A DNA stretch of 64,000 nucleotides. It comes from UBA3495 sp964629875 (GTDB lineage Bacteria; Chloroflexota; Dehalococcoidia; Lucifugimonadales; UBA3495). Location: contig CAZVRK010000009.1 in the NCBI GenBank assembly GCA_964629875.1, forward strand, positions 1 through 64,000. The letters run 5' to 3'. Within the stretch, counting starts at the first letter, position 1. Each line of letters opens with the position of its first letter. Positions 16,741-25,760 of this stretch are shown piece after piece. The notes under the pieces are model-generated. The model did not search any database. It saw only the letters and a program-made list of their open reading frames with translations, and was not told the origin of the DNA. A program made the translations under genes and the position numbers.

Positions 16741-17844
16741 ATGGATATTGATAGAAATCAGGCTCTGGATTTCCTCTTTCGCTTGGGTTCCCATCCGGTA
16801 GTGTCATTTTATGAAAAAAATGTGTTATTAGAGATTGAATTAATTCTTAATGAGATTGGAATCGACTATTGTTATGATGGCTTTGGGAACATCATAGCGA
16901 CTTTTATTGGACAAGACGATAAGGAATGTCCTCCCATAGCATTTGTGGCTCATACGGATCACCCTGGATTTGAATCAGTATCTAGGTTAGATAACGGTTC
17001 TATCGAAGCCATAGTGCACGGTGGAGTTCCACAATGCTCCTTCACAGAAGGGATTTCTTTACAGATAATAAACCCAGATGGTACTCGTGTTAGAGCTGAG
17101 ACTCGCGGGAGAATAGAATCTGCGGCACAGAGAACAATACTGGTTGAGCCGGTAACAGATGAGCCGTTCAACGTATTATGTCCAATCGTATTTGATTTAA
17201 CAGATTTCGACACAGATGATGATTTTATATATATGAGAGCATTGGACGATCTTGCTGGATGCGCCAGTATTTTGGCGATGCTGTCTAATCTTAGGAACAA
17301 TGGACATTGCGGTATTGTTCAGGGCGTTTTTACTAGAGCAGAAGAGGTGGGTCTAGTAGGAGCAAGACTGATTGCCGAATCAGGTATATTATCTCAGGAC
17401 ACTCTAATTGTCTCTTTGGAAAGCAGTCGAGTTTTACCTGGTGCTGAACAAGGGAAAGGGCCAGTGATACGTACGGGGGACGCGGCGTTCACTTTTAGTG
17501 TTGAAGCCGAAGCGATACTCGTCAAAGCCAAAGAAGAGATTCAAAAGAAAGATCCGAATTTTCGTGTCCAAAGACAACTGATGAGCGGCGGAACATGTGA
17601 AGCGAGTGCTTTTTTGATGTACGGGTATCAGGCTACAGGTATAGCTTTTCCTCTTGGCAATTACCACAATGGGACGGAGGACGGCAAAATAGGGGCTGAA
17701 TTTATACACAAAGATGATTATTTTTCTGGTATCTATCTTATGGTGGAATCGGCGCTAAATGCTAAATTTCGACAGCAAACACAGTTTCGTACTAGGCTGC
17801 AAGTCGTTGATGATCATCACCGGTCTCGATTAGAGAATGGTTAG
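16741..17844 (+). CDS. M42/M20-like metallopeptidase
   Basis: About 367 residues, resembling the M42 aminopeptidase / endoglucanase-M family. Metal-binding and catalytic elements visible in order are VAHTDHPG (His71, Asp73), RALDDLAG (bridging Asp), TRAEEVGLVGA (catalytic Glu and metal Glu), SLESSR and the C-terminal LGNYHNG with the last His. In true M42 enzymes the final motif is usually AHSP, so this is a divergent branch. It should be a cytoplasmic dinuclear-zinc or cobalt exopeptidase or amidohydrolase. Start: ATG 16741 with AGGAG eight bases upstream. It overlaps the convergent sucD gene by four bases. Confidence 0.78.
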   Translation: MDIDRNQALDFLFRLGSHPVVSFYEKNVLLEIELILNEIGIDYCYDGFGNIIATFIGQDDKECPPIAFVAHTDHPGFESVSRLDNGSIEAIVHGGVPQCSFTEGISLQIINPDGTRVRAETRGRIESAAQRTILVEPVTDEPFNVLCPIVFDLTDFDTDDDFIYMRALDDLAGCASILAMLSNLRNNGHCGIVQGVFTRAEEVGLVGARLIAESGILSQDTLIVSLESSRVLPGAEQGKGPVIRTGDAAFTFSVEAEAILVKAKEEIQKKDPNFRVQRQLMSGGTCEASAFLMYGYQATGIAFPLGNYHNGTEDGKIGAEFIHKDDYFSGIYLMVESALNAKFRQQTQFRTRLQVVDDHHRSRLENG

Positions 17845-18725
17845 CCGATTTGTTGTAGAATTTTCTGAGCGGTGACCCCTATATCAGCAGGCGAAGGTAT
17901 AATTGTCACACCTGCGTCTCTGAGAGCAGCAGTTTTAGATTTACTAGTCGCACTCGCTCCGGTGATAATGGCCCCTGCATGTCCCATTCTCTTTCCAGGA
18001 GGAGCTGAAGCTCCAACTATTAGTGCACACACAGGCTTTTGCATATGGTTCTTGATGTATTCGGCGGCCTGTTGCTCCATGGAGCCACCAATTTCACCAA
18101 TAAATACCACCATATCCGTTTCGGGATCGTTATCATAGAGTTGCAATATTTCGGAAAAACTTGTACCAATGATAGGGTCTCCTCCGATACCGACGCAACT
18201 GGATTGCCCTATCCCTAGGCTAGTGAGCTGACCAACAGCTTCATATGTCAGTGTTCCACTTCTTGAGACGACTCCTACACGCCCTGGCAAATGTATAGCG
18301 CCAGGCATTATGCCGACTTTACATTGTGCCGCTGGATTAATCATCCCAGGACAATTAGGACCTATAAGACGAACAGGACTACGGTCAACGTGTCGGCGTA
18401 CTTTAATCATGTCATGTACAGGTATCCCCTCTGTTATACATGCAATCAATGGGACCTCTGAGTCAATAGACTCTGTTATAGCATCGGCAGCAAATGGGGG
18501 CGGTACGAAAATCAGGGATACATTTGCAGCTGTCTCTTTCACAGCTTGTTCCACCGAATCAAATACAGGTATATCGTCGTCGAAAATCTGACCACCTTTT
18601 CCGGGAGTAACCCCTGCAACAACATTAGTTCCGTAGGATTTGCAAGCCTTGGCATGAAAACTGCCTTCGGTGCCAGTTATCCCCTGGACTAAAATTCTAG
18701 AATGTTCGTCTAGCAATATGCCCAT
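17841..18725 (-). CDS. sucD: succinyl-CoA ligase alpha subunit
   Basis: With SucC forms the citric acid cycle enzyme that converts succinyl-CoA to succinate with formation of ATP or GTP. The CoA-binding Rossmann domain is at the N terminus (QGITGTEGSFHAKACKSYGT). The phosphorylated active-site histidine is His249 in KRMGHAGAIITG. At 294 residues it has the normal length. It follows sucC by 22 bases and the order sucC-sucD is the usual one. The nucleotide used cannot be inferred from sequence alone. Confidence 0.97.
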   Translation of the reverse strand: MGILLDEHSRILVQGITGTEGSFHAKACKSYGTNVVAGVTPGKGGQIFDDDIPVFDSVEQAVKETAANVSLIFVPPPFAADAITESIDSEVPLIACITEGIPVHDMIKVRRHVDRSPVRLIGPNCPGMINPAAQCKVGIMPGAIHLPGRVGVVSRSGTLTYEAVGQLTSLGIGQSSCVGIGGDPIIGTSFSEILQLYDNDPETDMVVFIGEIGGSMEQQAAEYIKNHMQKPVCALIVGASAPPGKRMGHAGAIITGASATSKSKTAALRDAGVTIIPSPADIGVTAQKILQQIG

Positions 18726-18747
18726 AGTTGACCTCTGATTGATGGAT

Positions 18748-19902
18748 TTATCGAGATTCGCTGATCGCTTTAGCTGCCTCTGTCAGGGTGTCAGCAAAAA
18801 TTACATTAAGCCCAGAGTTTCTCAATATTTCTTTCCCTTCTTCCAGATTAGTACCCAGCATACGTACTATTAAAGGCAGTGTGCAATTGTTACGGTTGTA
18901 GGCTAATACAGTGCCCCTAGCAGCGACATCACAGCGTAGAATTCCTCCAAATACGTTTACTAGTACGCGTTTTACTTTAGGGTCAGATAATATGATACTT
19001 ACGGCCTCTGCGACCTTTTCGTCTGTTGCGCCGCCTCCTACATCTAGAAAATTCGCAGGAGCTGCTCCAGCTGCATTTGCGACGTCTAACGTGGCCATTG
19101 CTAAGCCAGCTCCGTTAACTAGACAACCGGTGTCTCCGTCAAGGTTGACGTAAGCTATATCTTGGTCAGAGGCTGATGCTTCCAGTTGGTCTTCCTGTGA
19201 GCGATCTCTTAGCTCGTGCAGATCTTTATGCCGGAATAATGCGTCGTCTTCTATGTCCAATTTTGCGTCTAACGCAACCACTTTTTGATCTTTCGTGATA
19301 ATGAGAGGATTAATTTCAAGCAAAGAGCAATCGTTATCTAGATAGATTTGATATAGAGACATCATAAGTTTAGCCGTGTCCCTTGCGGCCGATCCTTCTA
19401 GCCCTAATTGACGCGTCATTCTACGCGTCTGAAAAGGCATTAGTCCTAGGACCGGTTCTATAGGTTCGGAAAATATCATTTCTGGTGTAGACTGAGCAAC
19501 TTCCTCTATATCTGTCCCTCCGGAAGGGCTAATTATCATAACTGCAGACCTGGCGTCTCTATCGATTGTAATTGCTATGTAGATTTCAGTTTCTATATCA
19601 GCCAATTCTTCGACGAGGACAGAATTGACGGGAACTCCTTGGTCATCTGTTTGGGGGGTTACCAGATATTTCCCGAGGATTGATTTAGCGAATTTGTAAG
19701 CGTCCTCGGATGTTTGCACAATTTTTACGCCGCCTGCCTTCCCTCTCCCACCTGCGTGTACTTGGGCTTTTACAGCTGCTCGTCCACCCATCTTATCAGT
19801 TATATCCCGAGCCTCTTCAGGGGTATGCGCAACTGTACTATTTGGGACTAGTATCCCATATCGAGAAAAAATTTCCTTGGCTTGGTATTCATGGAGTTTC
19901 AT
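18748..19902 (-). CDS. sucC: succinyl-CoA ligase beta subunit
   Basis: The nucleotide-binding subunit, 384 residues, beginning with the diagnostic MKLHEYQAKEIFSRYGI. The N-terminal ATP-grasp fold (AAVKAQVHAGGRGKAGGVK) and the Mg-binding LEINPLI are intact, as is the C-terminal NFLDVGGGATDEKV segment that meets the phosphohistidine of SucD. It starts at an ATG with GGAG nearby. A minus-strand promoter lies about 40-70 bases upstream, between the gene and the large inverted repeat. Confidence 0.97.
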   Translation of the reverse strand: MKLHEYQAKEIFSRYGILVPNSTVAHTPEEARDITDKMGGRAAVKAQVHAGGRGKAGGVKIVQTSEDAYKFAKSILGKYLVTPQTDDQGVPVNSVLVEELADIETEIYIAITIDRDARSAVMIISPSGGTDIEEVAQSTPEMIFSEPIEPVLGLMPFQTRRMTRQLGLEGSAARDTAKLMMSLYQIYLDNDCSLLEINPLIITKDQKVVALDAKLDIEDDALFRHKDLHELRDRSQEDQLEASASDQDIAYVNLDGDTGCLVNGAGLAMATLDVANAAGAAPANFLDVGGGATDEKVAEAVSIILSDPKVKRVLVNVFGGILRCDVAARGTVLAYNRNNCTLPLIVRMLGTNLEEGKEILRNSGLNVIFADTLTEAAKAISESR

Positions 19903-19943
19903 ATGGTCTCCAGGTCAGGGGCTGTGTATGGATTTATGCGCTA

Positions 19944-19973
19944 AATGTACTGTGAAACATGCTGACGAGTCAA
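19944..19973 (-). promoter_or_regulatory. promoter of sucC-sucD
   Basis: On the minus strand: -35 TTGACT (19968-19973), 18-base spacer, -10 TACATT (19944-19949). It is 41 bases upstream of the sucC ATG and 13 bases from the edge of the inverted repeat at 19987-20062. Confidence 0.6.
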
Positions 19974-19986
19974 TGTATTAATTTTA

Positions 19987-20062
19987 CAGTAGAGCTATTA
20001 TGCAAATAAAAAGGTCCGCATGATTTCATGCGGACCTTTTTATTTGCATAATAGCTCTACTG
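19987..20062. repeat. perfect inverted repeat with 37-bp arms and a 2-base loop; contains a bidirectional terminator core
   Basis: Bases 19987-20023 are the exact reverse complement of 20026-20062, separated only by TT. The inner part (AAAAAGGTCCGCATGA and its complement) is a standard intrinsic terminator that works in either direction, and sits 5 bases after the hflC stop codon. The outer 21 bp on each side also match perfectly, which a terminator does not require. Confidence 0.9.
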
Positions 20063-20066
20063 GGTA

Positions 20067-21005
20067 TTACTTGGACTTCGGAGTTCCTAGAAATTGGAAT
20101 AAAGGAGCGTCGGAAGAAAATACTATTGTATCTTGTCCACTAATCACATTTTGGTATGCTTCCATACTCCTTTGGAACGAAAAGAAATCAGGATCTTTAT
20201 TGAGGGCTTCTGCCAATATACTAATGGCTTTAGCTTCACCTTCACCTCTTACTTGGTTCCCTTTCTGATCGGCTTCAGCTAATATTATATCCTTGTCCTT
20301 GTTTGCCACAGCCCTGATTTTTAGATCTTCTTCTTCACCTTCAGCTCTGAATCGTGTGGCTATCCTGTTACGTTCTGCCCTCATTCTTGTGAATATGCTG
20401 GCAGTCACAGAGTCTGGAAAATCTGCCCGTTTTATTCTAACGTCAGTGATTTCAATGCCGAAGTTTTGCTCGCCGACCCTCTTTCTTACACCGTCAAGCA
20501 CTTCTGCCAGAATTGCTGATCGAGTCTCACGGCCCTCTACAACTGGAAGTCCCTCGTCATCAACAATGGGATTTCCTGAATCATCCTTTGTCGGTTCTGC
20601 GCCAACTATTTCAAATCGATCTCTTAATGCAACGCGATCACGTAACGTGGAGGTAACGATGTCCCCTAGGCGACTTCTGGCGTTGTTTTCCGTTTGCAGG
20701 GTCTTTCGGAATTGCACTGGATCTACAATTTTATACCGTGCGTAGGAGTCAATGATCAGGTTTTGCTTCTCTTTATCTGGCAGCGCCGCTGGTGGTGCGT
20801 CGATACGGAGTATTCGCTTATCGAACTTAGTTACTAAGTCTATGAATGGTATTTTAGCGTTTAGACCAGGAGTGGTCACGACGGACTTAACTTCTCCAAA
20901 ACGCGTAATTATTACCTGTTCAGTTTCATCCACTATGTATAAGGCTTGCCGGAGCACTATAAGGCTGGCAACTACTAAGATTATTAATACAACTAATTTT
21001 CTCAT
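20067..21005 (-). CDS. hflC: HflC, SPFH-domain membrane protein
   Basis: Partner of HflK in the membrane complex that encloses FtsH and modulates its proteolysis. The 312-residue protein has one N-terminal membrane segment (about residues 4-22), then a band-7/SPFH domain starting with VDETEQVIITRFGE, and a long helical region RIKRADFPDSV...MRAERNRIATRFRAEGEEE that forms the cage wall. It starts 42 bases downstream of hflK on the same strand, and ftsH is close by. The stop is 5 bases before the large inverted repeat. Confidence 0.92.
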   Translation of the reverse strand: MRKLVVLIILVVASLIVLRQALYIVDETEQVIITRFGEVKSVVTTPGLNAKIPFIDLVTKFDKRILRIDAPPAALPDKEKQNLIIDSYARYKIVDPVQFRKTLQTENNARSRLGDIVTSTLRDRVALRDRFEIVGAEPTKDDSGNPIVDDEGLPVVEGRETRSAILAEVLDGVRKRVGEQNFGIEITDVRIKRADFPDSVTASIFTRMRAERNRIATRFRAEGEEEDLKIRAVANKDKDIILAEADQKGNQVRGEGEAKAISILAEALNKDPDFFSFQRSMEAYQNVISGQDTIVFSSDAPLFQFLGTPKSK

Positions 21006-21047
21006 TTAGGGGCCTCTATATTATTTTTTACTATTCATCTAGGAGTT

Positions 21048-22127
21048 TTAAGGGGATGGTCCTATAGGTACCGGAATCATACCCCCATCATTTCCCAACA
21101 CTAAAACTGACTCTGCATCTGGGGAAACTATGATTTTGGTAATTCCGGGCAAAATTTCTTCCATTGCTTCTAGATACAGCCTTTGTCGTGTTACGTCTTT
21201 TGACTTCAGATATTCTTCTAGAACAGCATTAAATCTATCGGCTTCACCCTTAGCCCTCGCTATTCTGGCTTGCCTAAATGCTTCAGCGCCTTCTTTGATA
21301 CGCTCGGCGTCACCTTCAGCCCTCGGGATAATATCAGCTTCGTACGCTCGGGCTTGGTTTATTCGAGTGTCACGTTCTTGCCTGGCGCGAAGAACGTCAT
21401 CAAATGCATCTCTAACTTCTTCAGGTGCTTTTACATCCTGTAGCTGCACCGCTTCAACATTTATGCCTGACGAGTAGTTATCTAGTATTTCTTGCAATAT
21501 TATCTTGGTCTTGCTTTCGACCTCTTCACGATTTCTAACAAGAACGTCGTCGATGGAGCGTTGACCAACTACTAGACGGATTGATGCCTCAGCAGCATCC
21601 TTGAGTGTCCTTCCGTCAGGTCTGCCAGGTTCTATATTTCGGGTTTCTTCACCGGGATCATCTACCTTGAACAAGAAGTAATTTAGATTCTTGATAGTGT
21701 ATTGGACGACCATCTGAACGTCTACGATGTTCAAGTCTCCAGATATCATGAGGGCTTCATTTGGAAAAGCGCTTGACGCACCGGCCACATTACTCCGGAA
21801 ACCCAACTCCATACGACGGGTTTCAGTTACTAATATAACGTCTTTCTGTCCGATGGGAGTAGGCCACCACCAATGGAGTCCTTCTTGTGTTACGGGAGCT
21901 CCTTGGACGGCGCCAAACAGGCGTAACGCCGCGTTCTGACCGGGTCCTACCGTGTATACTCCAGACCCCATCCAGATTGCGACTATTATGGCTATGACAC
22001 CAATTATTATGATGCCAATTCCGCCACCTCCGAAGCGTTGGGTAATCTTGTTTAGACCGTTTGTGAATCGGCCGATGATTTGATCAAAGTTGATTTCTGG
22101 TTGACGCTGACCACCAGGTGGGTACAT
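21048..22127 (-). CDS. hflK: HflK, SPFH-domain membrane protein
   Basis: A 359-residue SPFH protein. A short Pro/Gly-rich cytoplasmic N terminus precedes one membrane helix (about 38-57), then the band-7 domain with VGPGQNAALRLFGAVQ and a helical C-terminal part (RARQERDTRINQARAYEADIIPRAEGDAER) that resembles HflK. Together with HflC it should form the large periplasm-facing cage around FtsH hexamers. The order hflK-hflC is the usual one. The ftsH gene lies about 450 bases upstream in the same direction, with a small plus-strand gene in between. Confidence 0.92.
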   Translation of the reverse strand: MYPPGGQRQPEINFDQIIGRFTNGLNKITQRFGGGGIGIIIIGVIAIIVAIWMGSGVYTVGPGQNAALRLFGAVQGAPVTQEGLHWWWPTPIGQKDVILVTETRRMELGFRSNVAGASSAFPNEALMISGDLNIVDVQMVVQYTIKNLNYFLFKVDDPGEETRNIEPGRPDGRTLKDAAEASIRLVVGQRSIDDVLVRNREEVESKTKIILQEILDNYSSGINVEAVQLQDVKAPEEVRDAFDDVLRARQERDTRINQARAYEADIIPRAEGDAERIKEGAEAFRQARIARAKGEADRFNAVLEEYLKSKDVTRQRLYLEAMEEILPGITKIIVSPDAESVLVLGNDGGMIPVPIGPSP

Positions 22128-22257
22128 GTTAATGTCCTTTTATGTTTATTATTGGGATAAATCACCTAAACTGAGGATTTTAGGTTCTTATTATCTGATT
22201 GTAACACTATATGTCTTTATTATTCCTTGTTTTTACAAAGCGAAATGACAGGTTTCT

Positions 22258-22286
22258 TTGTAAGTCATCCTGTACCTGAATATAAT
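22258..22286 (+). promoter_or_regulatory. promoter of the 87-residue hypothetical gene
   Basis: -35 TTGTAA (22258-22263), 17-base spacer, perfect -10 TATAAT (22281-22286). The ATG of the small gene is at 22316, 30 bases downstream, behind AAGGAA. Confidence 0.7.
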
Positions 22287-22315
22287 GCGTTGTAATACTA
22301 CCTTAAGGAATATTT

Positions 22316-22579
22316 ATGAATGATAACGGCTTGAGTATTAATATTGGGGAAGATATGTCCCGTATACAAGTGACCTGTCCTCACCAGAGTGGGCTCATTT
22401 ATGTGGTTCCCGCTGAGCGGAGCTGGGTATGTTCCAAGGAACAGGTACCTTCCCACGCCTTAGCGGGATTTTTCAGAGAGTTAACTTCTATGGAAAATCC
22501 TAGTGTCCAGGAATTGATGCAGCAATGGGGAATTTATTACAGGCAACTCCCTCTAGAAGTGTCCGAAGACCAGAACTAA
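22316..22579 (+). CDS. small hypothetical protein, 87 aa
   Basis: I do not recognise a family. The protein has two cysteines (CPHQSG and WVCSKEQ) and alternates strand-like and helical segments; it has no signal peptide or membrane helix. It is supported as a real gene by a good promoter, an AAGGAA ribosome site, and its position in the gap between hflK and ftsH on the opposite strand. Its last four bases overlap the convergent ftsH stop. A link with FtsH-HflKC proteolysis can only be guessed from location. Confidence 0.6.
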   Translation: MNDNGLSINIGEDMSRIQVTCPHQSGLIYVVPAERSWVCSKEQVPSHALAGFFRELTSMENPSVQELMQQWGIYYRQLPLEVSEDQN

Positions 22580-24546
22580 TTACCTTCTGGCCCCCCAGTA
22601 TGATCTGCTGACAGTGATGGAGCAGGATGCGGGAATCCACCGCCTAGGTTTGGCTGTGTAGACGACGGTGGTGTCTGTGGTGGCGTTGCGGGGTTTCCCT
22701 GGTCTCCCTCATCAGATAAACCGTCTTCGAATAGCTTAGCTATATCGTCTCCAGATATAGCTTCGTGCACGATCAGATACTCGGCTACTTGGACTAATTT
22801 TGCTTTGTTATCGATGAGTATCTGCTGCGCTTCTTGATACCCTTCTGTAATTAATCTCTGAACTTCGTGATCTATCTCTTCAGCAATGTGATCGCCATAA
22901 TCCCTTTCCTCGTTCATTTCACGGCCTAGGAAGACCAATTCCTCCCGCTTACCGAAGGTACGAGGACCTAATGCTTTGCTCATTCCGTATCGTTTGACCA
23001 TTCCAAGGGCAATTTTCGTGGCTTTTTCTATGTCGTTACTAGCACCGGTTGTGACTTCGTCGAAGATTAGTTCTTCAGCTATTCGACCACCCATGGTTAC
23101 TGCAATCATGTTCTCAAACTGGTTTTTGGTCCACAAGTATCGATCTTCTTCAGGTAGTAGAGTCGTGTGCCCTCCCATTGCTCCTCGTGCGACGATTGAT
23201 ATTTTATGAACCTTGTCTGCATGAGGTAATGACCAAGCTACTAAGGCGTGCCCCGCCTCATGATAAGCGGTCATTTCCTTCTCGCGTTGGTTGATAACAC
23301 GGCTTTTCCTTTCGGGGCCGGCTATTACCCTCTCAACAGCCTCTTCAAATTCAGGCATATTGATAGTTTTTTGGTTTTTCCGTGCGGCTAATAAGGCGGC
23401 TTCATTAACCAAGTTCGATAGATCAGCTCCGCTGAAGCCAGGTGTCTCTTTAGCTAAGGTGTCTAACTTGACTTCAGGCGAGATTGGCTTACCTTTCGAG
23501 TGCACATTTAAGATAGCCTGTCTGCCGACGACATCAGGCAAGTCTAACGTTACTCTTCTATCAAAGCGCCCTGGGCGTAGTAAAGCCGGATCTAATATGT
23601 CCGGCCTATTGGTCGCGGCCGTAACAATTATATTTGTGTTTGTTTCAAAGCCATCCATCTCAACTAGGATTTGGTTCAATGTTTGTTCACGTTCGTCGTG
23701 TCCGCCACCTAAACCTGCGCCTCTGTGCCTTCCAACTGCATCGATCTCGTCAACAAATATTATGCAGGGAGCATTTCTTTTTGCTTGTTCAAATAAGTCC
23801 CGAACTCGAGCGGCTCCGACGCCCACAAACATCTCGACAAATTCACTGCCGCTGATATGAAAGAATGGCACCCCTGCTTCGCCTGCAACTGCGCGTGCGA
23901 GTAAGGTTTTACCTGTGCCGGGCTGTCCCACTAAGAGGACTCCCTTTGGTATCCTAGCCCCTAGGGATAGGAACCTTTCTGGGTATTTCAGGAACTCAAC
24001 AACTTCCTCGAGTTCAGCTTTTGCTTCTTCTACACCGGCGACATCAGCGAAAGTAACTGTGGGTTTATCGAAAGTCATCATTTTGGCACGACTTCTGCCA
24101 AAACTCATTGTTTGATTATTACTTCCTTGTGCTTGGCGCATCATAAATAGTATGAGGCCGCCAAAAAATATAAGCGGTAGGAAATTCAATAAGATTCCAA
24201 AGATACTGCCAAAGCCTCCTGAACCTTTAAACGAGACTTGTACACCGGTCGGTCCTATTGCAACGTTATTTTCGGTTAATAGACTGACTATGTCAGTCTG
24301 TTCACTCATTCGGCTCGTAAATTTCAGGCCAAGACCGGTTTCTGTTATCCTCGGAACAATAGTTAGTTTTTCTCCTTGGACTATTATCTCCCCGATCTCT
24401 TGATTCTGAGCCTTCGTAATGACTTCAGTGATGGATATTTCGGTAGTGTTGTCAAATCCTGGCGAAAGAGTATAAAACACCACAATGGCGCCAACGGTTA
24501 TCAACAGATAGACGAAGCTATTTTTCATCCAAGGTTTTTTTAGCAT
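22576..24546 (-). CDS. ftsH: ATP-dependent zinc metalloprotease FtsH
   Basis: Membrane-bound AAA+ protease that removes damaged membrane proteins and regulators. In the 656-residue protein: membrane segments at about 11-27 and 113-136 flank the periplasmic domain, Walker A GQPGTGKT is at 207-214, Walker B IFVDE at 263-267, the second region of homology follows (TNRPDILDPALLRPGRFDRR), and the zinc site HEAGH is at 429-433. The C-terminal tail is rich in Pro, Gly and Ser, as in many FtsH proteins. The start ATG has GAGGG upstream. Proximity to hflKC fits the known complex. Confidence 0.97.
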   Translation of the reverse strand: MLKKPWMKNSFVYLLITVGAIVVFYTLSPGFDNTTEISITEVITKAQNQEIGEIIVQGEKLTIVPRITETGLGLKFTSRMSEQTDIVSLLTENNVAIGPTGVQVSFKGSGGFGSIFGILLNFLPLIFFGGLILFMMRQAQGSNNQTMSFGRSRAKMMTFDKPTVTFADVAGVEEAKAELEEVVEFLKYPERFLSLGARIPKGVLLVGQPGTGKTLLARAVAGEAGVPFFHISGSEFVEMFVGVGAARVRDLFEQAKRNAPCIIFVDEIDAVGRHRGAGLGGGHDEREQTLNQILVEMDGFETNTNIIVTAATNRPDILDPALLRPGRFDRRVTLDLPDVVGRQAILNVHSKGKPISPEVKLDTLAKETPGFSGADLSNLVNEAALLAARKNQKTINMPEFEEAVERVIAGPERKSRVINQREKEMTAYHEAGHALVAWSLPHADKVHKISIVARGAMGGHTTLLPEEDRYLWTKNQFENMIAVTMGGRIAEELIFDEVTTGASNDIEKATKIALGMVKRYGMSKALGPRTFGKREELVFLGREMNEERDYGDHIAEEIDHEVQRLITEGYQEAQQILIDNKAKLVQVAEYLIVHEAISGDDIAKLFEDGLSDEGDQGNPATPPQTPPSSTQPNLGGGFPHPAPSLSADHTGGPEGN

Positions 24547-24696
24547 GTAACCCTCATGGCAAAACTTCTGTGAGGCTATATTAACCCTTATTTATATCTT
24601 AATGCTGCTTTGTTTAAAATGCAAAATGGTTGATTTTGAGTTGGAGTATACTTGTGTGAATATTAATTATGACCGCTAAATGTTAGGAGTAGGAAC

Positions 24697-25707
24697 ATGA
24701 CTATTAACGTTAAACCAAAGATTTACCTGATAGGTACGGGTGGGAGCATATCATTTATTGGGGACTCTCGGATGGATTATGTTGACTACAGCTACGCAGA
24801 TAAACATCTCACTATTGAGGAGATGGCAAATAACGTTCCTGAAATTAACGAATTTGCTGATGTTGTCATAGAACAATTAATAAACGTCGGGAGCACTGAA
24901 GTTGCCCCAGAACATTGGCTACAATTGGCCCAACGGATAAACAATATTTTTAATGAGGACCCCAACGCAGCAGGTGTTGCCATTACTCATGGAACAGCAA
25001 CATTGGAAGAGACGGCATATTTCCTAAATCTTACCGTGAAAAGTCGGAAGCCGGTAGTAATTACAGGAGCAATGAGGCCTCCAACAGGGCTTGGAACGGA
25101 CGCAGATGTTAACTTGGTTGATTGCATTCGAGTAGCAGCATCGGACAATTCATTTGGCCACGGAGTCTTGAGTGTGCTTAATAATGCTATACAGGCGTCA
25201 CGTGATGTCACCAAAACTAACAGCTATAGGCTAGAAACTTTCAAGTCGTATGAACTAGGTTGCTTAGGTTATGCTGACTCAGATGGTGAAGTAGTTTTTT
25301 ACAGGACCCCTACAAAAGCACATACTGCCGATACAGAATTCGATGTGTCATCCGTTACTGAATTACCGAGGGTGGATATCGCTTATGCGTATTCTGGTGC
25401 AGACGATGTGGTCATACGTAGTTTAGTTGAGGCAGGAGTTTCTGGCATTGTTGCGGCAGGTCTGGGCAGTGGGGGTTCTCCGAGGGCTTTTATGAATGGA
25501 TTAATGGCGGCGAAAGAAGCTGGAGTAAAAGTTGTAATTGCCACTCAAACAGGTAACGGCAGAATAATAAGAAATCGCAGATTTTCTGAGCAGGATTACT
25601 TGGTTGCTGATAATTTGACGCCAAAGAAAGCTAGAATATTGCTGATGTTGGGTTTGAGCGTCACGAATGACCCAAATGAATTACAAAGAATGATGTGGAC
25701 CTATTAG
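24697..25707 (+). CDS. L-asparaginase-family protein with an altered second motif
   Basis: A 336-residue protein of the type I/II asparaginase fold. The first active-site motif GTGGSI (13-18, Thr14 the nucleophile) is intact. The second motif reads THGTATLEETAYF (97-109): the Asp that normally follows THGT, which binds the substrate amino group, is Ala101. The catalytic Thr100 and the downstream GAMRPPT remain. It may therefore act on a different amide or have weak asparaginase activity. No signal peptide is seen, so it is cytoplasmic. Start: ATG with AGGAG nearby. A strong terminator follows. Confidence 0.83.
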   Translation: MTINVKPKIYLIGTGGSISFIGDSRMDYVDYSYADKHLTIEEMANNVPEINEFADVVIEQLINVGSTEVAPEHWLQLAQRINNIFNEDPNAAGVAITHGTATLEETAYFLNLTVKSRKPVVITGAMRPPTGLGTDADVNLVDCIRVAASDNSFGHGVLSVLNNAIQASRDVTKTNSYRLETFKSYELGCLGYADSDGEVVFYRTPTKAHTADTEFDVSSVTELPRVDIAYAYSGADDVVIRSLVEAGVSGIVAAGLGSGGSPRAFMNGLMAAKEAGVKVVIATQTGNGRIIRNRRFSEQDYLVADNLTPKKARILLMLGLSVTNDPNELQRMMWTY

Positions 25708-25713
25708 AGAAAT

Positions 25714-25743
25714 AAAAAGGGCTCGATTAATCGAGCCCTTTTT
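25714..25743. terminator. bidirectional intrinsic terminator
   Basis: A perfect 30-base palindrome: GGGCTCGATT and its complement with A-runs on the left and T-runs on the right. It separates the convergent asparaginase-family and CaiB genes and can end transcripts from both sides. Confidence 0.9.
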
Positions 25744-25760
25744 TGCTGGTATCTGGGAAT

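Noticed and set aside
23291..23860. Plus-strand open frames opposite ftsH
   Set aside because: ftsH has all family motifs over this stretch, and the antisense frames lack starts with ribosome sites.
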